NCBI RefSeq assembly: GCF_004146235.1
Contig: NZ_SELO01000008.1
Coordinates: forward strand, 62,001-126,000
Reading direction: 5' to 3'
Source: Tropicimonas sp. IMCC6043
GTDB taxonomy: Bacteria > Pseudomonadota > Alphaproteobacteria > Rhodobacterales > Rhodobacteraceae
DNA: 64,000 bases
Shown here: one piece after another, positions 59,391 through 64,000 of the stretch
How the letters are laid out: each line of letters starts with the position of its first letter
Position numbering within the stretch: the first letter of the stretch is position 1
Notes under the pieces: generated by a model
What the model saw: the letters and a program-made list of their open reading frames with translations, nothing else
What the model was told of the DNA's origin: nothing
Databases searched by the model: none
Program-made: the position numbers and the translations under genes

Positions 59391-60401
59391 ATGACCGTGT
59401 CTTCGCTGGGAGATCTTGCGACTAGCACCTTTTTCCGGGGACAGCATGCCCGCCTTCGGTCCGAAATGGAGACGCTGATCCAGGATCTGGCGAGGAATCA
59501 GGTCTCCGTTCGCGACACGGCGCTTGGCGGCAGCTTTCGCGCCGTCTCAGGGCTCGAGCGGAGCCTGACCCGGCTCGACGCCTACGACCTCGCCGCTACC
59601 GAAGCAGAAGGCTTCATGGACGTCGCGCAATCGGCGCTTGGCGCAATCCAGGAGACCAGCGAAGAGCTCTCCGTTGATCTCTTGGCGGCAGAGGCCTCCG
59701 GAACGCCGGCCCATCTGCACGCGTTGGCCAGCGGCGCGAGACAGGATTTCGAATCAGTCATTGCGCGGCTCAATATCGACTATGCTGGACGGTCGGTTTT
59801 CGGTGGCCATGCGACCGATTCGGCGCCGGTGGCGGATGCCGCGACGATTCTCGATGCGCTCGAGGCCGAAATTGCCGCCAGCGGAGCGACCACTGCGACT
59901 GATGTCGCGACCGTGATCGAGACCTGGTTTGCCCCGGGCGGCGGCTACGACAGCATCGGATATCTTGGTTCCGCCGCGCGCCTCGCACCCCTGTCGGTTG
60001 GGCAGGGTCAAACGGTTGCCTTCGATCTGACGGCGCAGAATCAGGAAGTCCGCGACACGCTCGCCGGAACTGCCATGGCGGCGCTTATGGAGAGCGCTGC
60101 CATAAACTCTGCTCCGGACGAGCAGATCGCCTTGGCAAGGATCGCGGGGGACCGGCTTCTCAACGCCAATCAGGACCAGTTGCGCTTGCGGGCAGAGGTT
60201 GGCGCCGGTCAGGAGACGATCGAGGAAGCCCAGACGGCGTCGCAATCCGAACGAACTGCATTGGACCTTGCAATGGCGGATCTCCTGAAGATCGAGACCT
60301 ATGAACGGGCGACCCAGCTCGAGCAGGTCGAGTCCCAGATCGAGTTGCTCTACGCAATCACCGTCCGCACGTCCAACCTGAGGCTGAGCAACTACCTGTG
60401 A
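59391..60401 (+). CDS. flgL: Flagellar hook-associated protein FlgL
   Basis: A 336-residue hook-filament junction protein: N-terminal helix with FFRGQHARLRSEMETLIQDLARNQVS and C-terminal helix RATQLEQVESQIELLYAITVRTSNLRLSNYL, which pack like flagellin ends. It lies three bases after the flgK frame and ends overlapping flgI (TGATG). Confidence 0.93.
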   Translation: MTVSSLGDLATSTFFRGQHARLRSEMETLIQDLARNQVSVRDTALGGSFRAVSGLERSLTRLDAYDLAATEAEGFMDVAQSALGAIQETSEELSVDLLAAEASGTPAHLHALASGARQDFESVIARLNIDYAGRSVFGGHATDSAPVADAATILDALEAEIAASGATTATDVATVIETWFAPGGGYDSIGYLGSAARLAPLSVGQGQTVAFDLTAQNQEVRDTLAGTAMAALMESAAINSAPDEQIALARIAGDRLLNANQDQLRLRAEVGAGQETIEEAQTASQSERTALDLAMADLLKIETYERATQLEQVESQIELLYAITVRTSNLRLSNYL

Positions 60402-61504
60402 TGAAAAACGTCCTGCTCGCCTTTGCCGTCCTGATTGCCTCATCCTGCCTCGGCGACGCCGGCCCGGTCCGGATCAAGGACCTCGTGGAGTTCGACGGCG
60501 TGCGCGGCAACGATCTGGTCGGGTATGGGCTCGTCGTGGGGCTCAACGGATCGGGAGACGGCATCCGGAACGCGCCGTTCACCGAAGAAATCATGTCGAA
60601 TCTGCTCGAACGGCTCGGTGTTAACGTGACCGGCGAGCAGTTCCGGCCGAAGAACGTCGCGGCCGTTCTGGTGACCGCGACGCTTCCGCCTTTCGCTCGC
60701 TCGGGAAGCCGCATCGACGTCACAGTCTCGGCAATCGGAGACGCCAAGAGCCTTATGGGGGGGACGCTCGTGATGACGCCGCTGACCGCCGCAGACGGGC
60801 AGATCTATGCGGTGGCCCAGGGCGCAGTCATCTCAGGTGGCGTGGCGGCCGAGACGGAAGCCGCGTCAGTCGTCACCGGTGTCCCGACATCGGGCGGCAT
60901 TCCCGCTGGTGCGCGCGTCGAGCGCGAGATCGATTTCGATTTCGGAGCGCTTCGGACTCTGCGTCTCGCCCTCCGGGTGCCCGACTTCACCACCGCCGGA
61001 CGGATCGAGATGGCGATCAACCGCACCTTCGGGCGACAAGTCGCGCTGATGCTCGATTCGGGAACGGTCGAACTCGACGTATCCGCGACCCGGTCCGGCT
61101 CTCCGGCGCGCGCGATCAGCCGGATCGAGAACCTGATGGTCGAACCGGAAATGAAGGCGCGGGTGGTCGTTGACCAGCGTTCGGGCACGATCGTCATGGG
61201 CGCGGATGTGCGTATCTCTCGCGTGGCGGTATCACAGGGAAATCTGACACTCCGGATCGAGGACGCACCGGTCGCCGTGCAGCCTAATCCCTTCGCGCCC
61301 GGGCAAACCGTCGTGCTGCCGCGGTCTGCCGCAGCGATCGACGAGGATCCCGGGATCGGTCTGGCGGAAGTCGACGGCGGAACCTCGCTCGCCGAGGTCG
61401 TCGCCGGCCTCAACGCGCTTGGCGTGGCTCCTCGGGATCTGATCGATATCCTGAAAAGCATAAAGGCGGCCGGAGCCCTGCATGCAGAATTCGTCGTTCA
61501 ATGA
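60401..61504 (+). CDS. flgI: Flagellar P-ring protein FlgI
   Basis: A 367-residue periplasmic ring protein with a signal peptide (MKNVLLAFAVLIASSCLGDA) and the family motifs VRIKDLVEFDGVRGNDLVGYGLVVGLNGSGD, then LVMTPLTAADGQIYAVAQG, and RVVVDQRSGTIVMGADVRISRVAVSQGNLTLRI. ATG at 60401 shares a base with the flgL stop. Length matches FlgI. Confidence 0.96.
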   Translation: MKNVLLAFAVLIASSCLGDAGPVRIKDLVEFDGVRGNDLVGYGLVVGLNGSGDGIRNAPFTEEIMSNLLERLGVNVTGEQFRPKNVAAVLVTATLPPFARSGSRIDVTVSAIGDAKSLMGGTLVMTPLTAADGQIYAVAQGAVISGGVAAETEAASVVTGVPTSGGIPAGARVEREIDFDFGALRTLRLALRVPDFTTAGRIEMAINRTFGRQVALMLDSGTVELDVSATRSGSPARAISRIENLMVEPEMKARVVVDQRSGTIVMGADVRISRVAVSQGNLTLRIEDAPVAVQPNPFAPGQTVVLPRSAAAIDEDPGIGLAEVDGGTSLAEVVAGLNALGVAPRDLIDILKSIKAAGALHAEFVVQ

Positions 61505-61530
61505 AATTCTATCCGGGTCAGTGATCCCGA

Positions 61531-62643
61531 TCAGGCCTTGGCGCCCTTCTTTCCGGACCCGAGCATCGCCGCCTGGCTCGAATCGAGGGGCCATCTCGGA
61601 CGGGCCGAAAGCGCCGACTCGTCGATCCTACCGATTCGCATCCGCTCGATCCCGGCCCAGGCAATCATCGCCGCATTGTCCGTGCAGAGGCGGATCGGCG
61701 GCGCCAGGAAGCGGACCCCGAGTTCATTGCAGATCGCCTCGAGTCGCCCGCGGATCTCGGCATTCGCCGCAACGCCGCCCGCCACAGCCATGGCAGGGGA
61801 CACGGGCGCCGACTGAATGTACTGCAGGATTGCGCGGCGCGCCTTTTCGGACAGAACCTCCGCCACCGCCGCCTGGAAGCTCGCGCAGAGGTCGGCGCGA
61901 TCACGCGCGCGGAGGCCGCCATGCTGCCGGATGCAGTCGTCGCGCGCGCGCAGAAGCGCTGTCTTGAGGCCCGAGAAGGACAGATCGCAGCCCGGCCGGT
62001 CCAGCAACGGACGCGGGAAAGCAAAGCGGCGGGGATCTCCATCGCGTGCCGTGGCCTCGACGCTCGGACCGCCAGGTTGCGGAAGGGCTAGAAGACGCGC
62101 GGTCTTGTCAAAAGCCTCCCCCGGCGCATCGTCGATCGTTCCGCCAAGGCGGTGGAATCGATCCGGGGCCGCAACGACGAGGAACTGGCAATGCCCCCCT
62201 GACGCGAGAAGCACGAGATAGGGGAAAGGCAAGCCGTCGGTCAGGCGCGGTGTCAGGGCATGTCCGGCAAGGTGGTTTACGCCGATCAGCGGAAGGCCGG
62301 TCCCGGCGGCGAGGCCCTTGGCGAACATGACGCCCGCCATCACACCGCCGATGAGGCCTGGCCCGGCAGTAACGGCGATCGCGTCGAGTTCCGAGAGCGA
62401 CACGGACGCTTCGGTGAGCGCCGCCTCGACGGACAGATCGAGCTTCTCGGTATGTGCACGCGCGGCGATCTCCGGAACGACGCCGCCGAACCGGGCATGC
62501 AGTTCGGCCTGATCTGCGACGACGTTCGACATCACTTCTGCCGGCCGACCCTCCGACCAACGAACGACCGCGGCGGAGGTGTCGTCGCAGCTGCTCTCGA
62601 CGCCGAGAACCGTGAGGGTCTGTACTTGCGGAGGATGTTGCAC
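61531..62643 (-). CDS. tsaD: tRNA t6A threonylcarbamoyltransferase TsaD
   Basis: Transfers threonylcarbamoyl to tRNA A37 with TsaB/C/E. The 370-residue protein starts at GTG 62643 and has [44 protein letters not shown] (metal-binding HxxxH), [13 protein letters not shown] and the C-terminal [13 protein letters not shown]. The HAGH-type metal site is intact. It is divergent from hemD, 45 bases apart. Confidence 0.96.
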   Translation of the reverse strand: MQHPPQVQTLTVLGVESSCDDTSAAVVRWSEGRPAEVMSNVVADQAELHARFGGVVPEIAARAHTEKLDLSVEAALTEASVSLSELDAIAVTAGPGLIGGVMAGVMFAKGLAAGTGLPLIGVNHLAGHALTPRLTDGLPFPYLVLLASGGHCQFLVVAAPDRFHRLGGTIDDAPGEAFDKTARLLALPQPGGPSVEATARDGDPRRFAFPRPLLDRPGCDLSFSGLKTALLRARDDCIRQHGGLRARDRADLCASFQAAVAEVLSEKARRAILQYIQSAPVSPAMAVAGGVAANAEIRGRLEAICNELGVRFLAPPIRLCTDNAAMIAWAGIERMRIGRIDESALSARPRWPLDSSQAAMLGSGKKGAKA

Positions 62644-62688
62644 GATGCAGCGTCCGGCGGTTAGGACTGTCGCGCCTAGATATTTCCG

Positions 62689-63420
62689 ATGGCGGCAAAT
62701 GTGAACCTCGGCGAGACATCCCTTCTTCTGACCCGGCCGAGCGCCGCTTCGGAACGCTTCCATGCGCAGGCCGAGGCGGAGATTGGGCGCTTCGCGCGGG
62801 TTGTGATCTCGCCGCTCCTCCGGATCGTTCCGCTCCAGATCGACGAAACGCCAAAATCCGGCGAAGACATTGTCTTGACGTCTGAAAACGGCGTTTCCGC
62901 CTTGGAGAAACGCGATCTGCTCGGGGCACGGACCTGGTGTGTCGGCACGCGAACCGCGGAACGCGCCCGGTCCGAAGGAGCCGTCGTCAACGCGGTCGCG
63001 CGCGATGGCGCCGAACTCGCGGAGATGATCGTCGAACTGTCGACCGGCAAGGACTTCGTTCATGTCGCGGGGCGCCACCGGCGCGGGGACATTGTCGGCA
63101 GGCTGCGGGCTGCGGGAAAGCGAGCCCGGGTGATCGAGGCCTATGATCAGGTGGCCGAACCGCTCCGCGAGGAAGCCGCGGACCTGCTGCAAAACCCAGG
63201 CGACGTCGTTGCGCCGCTTTTCTCGCCACGATCGGCGCGGCTGCTGGCCGAAGCGGCCGGGGATCGGGTGGCGCGTCTGCACGCAATTGCCATCAGCGAG
63301 GCCGCGGCCGACCGCTGGCAAGGTCGCCCGGGCGAACGCTTTCTGATCGCACCGACGGCGGACGCGGCGGGCGTTTTGTCCGCGATGGGCAGTCTGTTTG
63401 ACGCAGACCGGCCTGCTTGA
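62689..63420 (+). CDS. hemD: Uroporphyrinogen-III synthase
   Basis: A 243-residue two-domain protein of the HemD family. Recognisable pieces are [43 protein letters not shown] and [13 protein letters not shown]. HemD sequences diverge widely, so the call leans on these and on the neighbours. The ATG opens right after the tsaD leader. It lies before a Mic60-like gene, as in related bacteria. Confidence 0.88.
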   Translation: MAANVNLGETSLLLTRPSAASERFHAQAEAEIGRFARVVISPLLRIVPLQIDETPKSGEDIVLTSENGVSALEKRDLLGARTWCVGTRTAERARSEGAVVNAVARDGAELAEMIVELSTGKDFVHVAGRHRRGDIVGRLRAAGKRARVIEAYDQVAEPLREEAADLLQNPGDVVAPLFSPRSARLLAEAAGDRVARLHAIAISEAAADRWQGRPGERFLIAPTADAAGVLSAMGSLFDADRPA

Positions 63421-63499
63421 GGCGGCCCCCCCGCCAAGCTAAGCTCCTCGCGCGGCATCCGTCAGGCGAGCCTAGCCCAGATTCGGGGGGAAGATTTCA

Positions 63500-64000
63500 G
63501 TGACCGATAAGAAGAAGTCCGATTCGTCGTCCGAAGACATCGGACGGTCCGAAGACGAGACAACGGCAGCGGCGAAGGACTCCGAGACCCGGGTGGACGC
63601 CGATGCCGAACGGCTCGCGGAGACCGGCGACGTGCCGGACAGGATCGTCGATGCTGAGGTGATCGCAGAAATCCCGGCCGAGGAGGACGCGACGCAAGAG
63701 GATGCGGCGGAAACCGCCAACACCGCCGCAGACGACGAATTTGACGCGATTTCAGACGAATCCGTTGACGATACGGAAGACGCGCCAGAGCCAGGAGACG
63801 AAGCCGAGACAGTTGCCGAGGCGGAAGATCGAGCCGAAGCGCCGGAAGCGCCGGAAGAATCCGAGGCGGAACAGCCTGTCCTGGCTGAATCGCCCGACGA
63901 GGCACTGCCCTCGACCGAACACGAGGCCGAACGGAGGCCCGAGCCGGAGACCGTTGTCGTCGAAAGCAAGAGTTCGGTGTTTCCAGGGTTCTTCGGCGGC
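63500..64000 (+). CDS. Mic60-like (mitofilin-family) membrane protein, 5' part
   Basis: The frame starts at GTG 63500 after a GGGGGGAAG ribosome binding site and runs off the window after 167 codons. The visible part is a long very acidic, Ala/Glu/Asp-rich region (many EAxE repeats) ending VFPGFFGG, the point where the membrane anchor begins in Rhodobacter Mic60 homologues. hemD next to such a gene is the known alphaproteobacterial arrangement. Without the C-terminal mitofilin domain the call is provisional but well supported by position. Confidence 0.75.
   Translation, partial: MTDKKKSDSSSEDIGRSEDETTAAAKDSETRVDADAERLAETGDVPDRIVDAEVIAEIPAEEDATQEDAAETANTAADDEFDAISDESVDDTEDAPEPGDEAETVAEAEDRAEAPEAPEESEAEQPVLAESPDEALPSTEHEAERRPEPETVVVESKSSVFPGFFGG

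Overview
The window is high-GC alphaproteobacterial chromosome. Gene content and order point to Rhodobacterales (Rhodobacter/Roseobacter relatives): a petABC bc1 operon, a PetP/PetR-like regulator pair, the xseB-ispA-dxs block, a reduced roseobacter-type flagellar hook cluster, a VPLPA-CTERM exported protein, and a hemD gene followed by a Mic60-like gene. All of this is inferred from reading the sequence and its translations; no database search was run.

Layout. 1-6.3 kb: the end of a glycerate kinase gene, a PAS/GGDEF/EAL protein with a decayed GGDEF motif, and an overlapping adenine deaminase / AMP nucleosidase pair. 6.4-14.3 kb: an HU-like protein, a PH-like membrane protein, two EamA transporters, a CcdA-like protein with a partner thioredoxin, a glutathione S-transferase, an AEC transporter, aroC and an outer-membrane barrel. 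14.5-17.3 kb: petABC on the minus strand. 17.5-22.8 kb: another barrel, a GST, a nucleobase permease, mtaB and dapF.

22.9-25.1 kb is the one clearly accessory stretch. tRNA-Lys(TTT) and tRNA-Leu(CAG) flank a decayed mobile island. It holds a broken reverse transcriptase that resembles defence-type RTs, the start of an IS21 istA gene, and the N-terminal half of a tyrosine integrase. All three are truncated.

25.3-46.2 kb is mostly housekeeping: an NDUFA9-like reductase, uppP, a gltD-X-GFA-gltB operon ending in a strong terminator, a VPLPA-CTERM leishmanolysin-like protease, mtgA, a GST overlapping queG, ilvE, petP-petR, a histone-deacetylase-like hydrolase, xseB, ispA and dxs. Many neighbours here overlap by ATGA or TGATG, so they are probably translationally coupled.

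46.2-53.3 kb holds small accessory metabolic genes: an ArsR/SRPBCC pair with a duplicated operator-like repeat, an NAD-dependent epimerase, EVE and YciI proteins, an SMR pump, a TIM-barrel isomerase with an upstream inverted repeat, a DUF1810 protein and a rhomboid protease. 53.4-61.5 kb combines a polysaccharide-export protein and an outer-membrane barrel (minus strand) with motB-flgE-flgK-flgL-flgI (plus strand). flgK carries one in-frame TAA. The window ends with tsaD, hemD and the 5' part of a Mic60-like gene.

The best candidates for follow-up are the RT remnant and its island, the flgK nonsense codon, the repeat-rich ilvE/petP intergenic region, and the duplicated TTAG-N8-CTAA element at the arsR-like gene.
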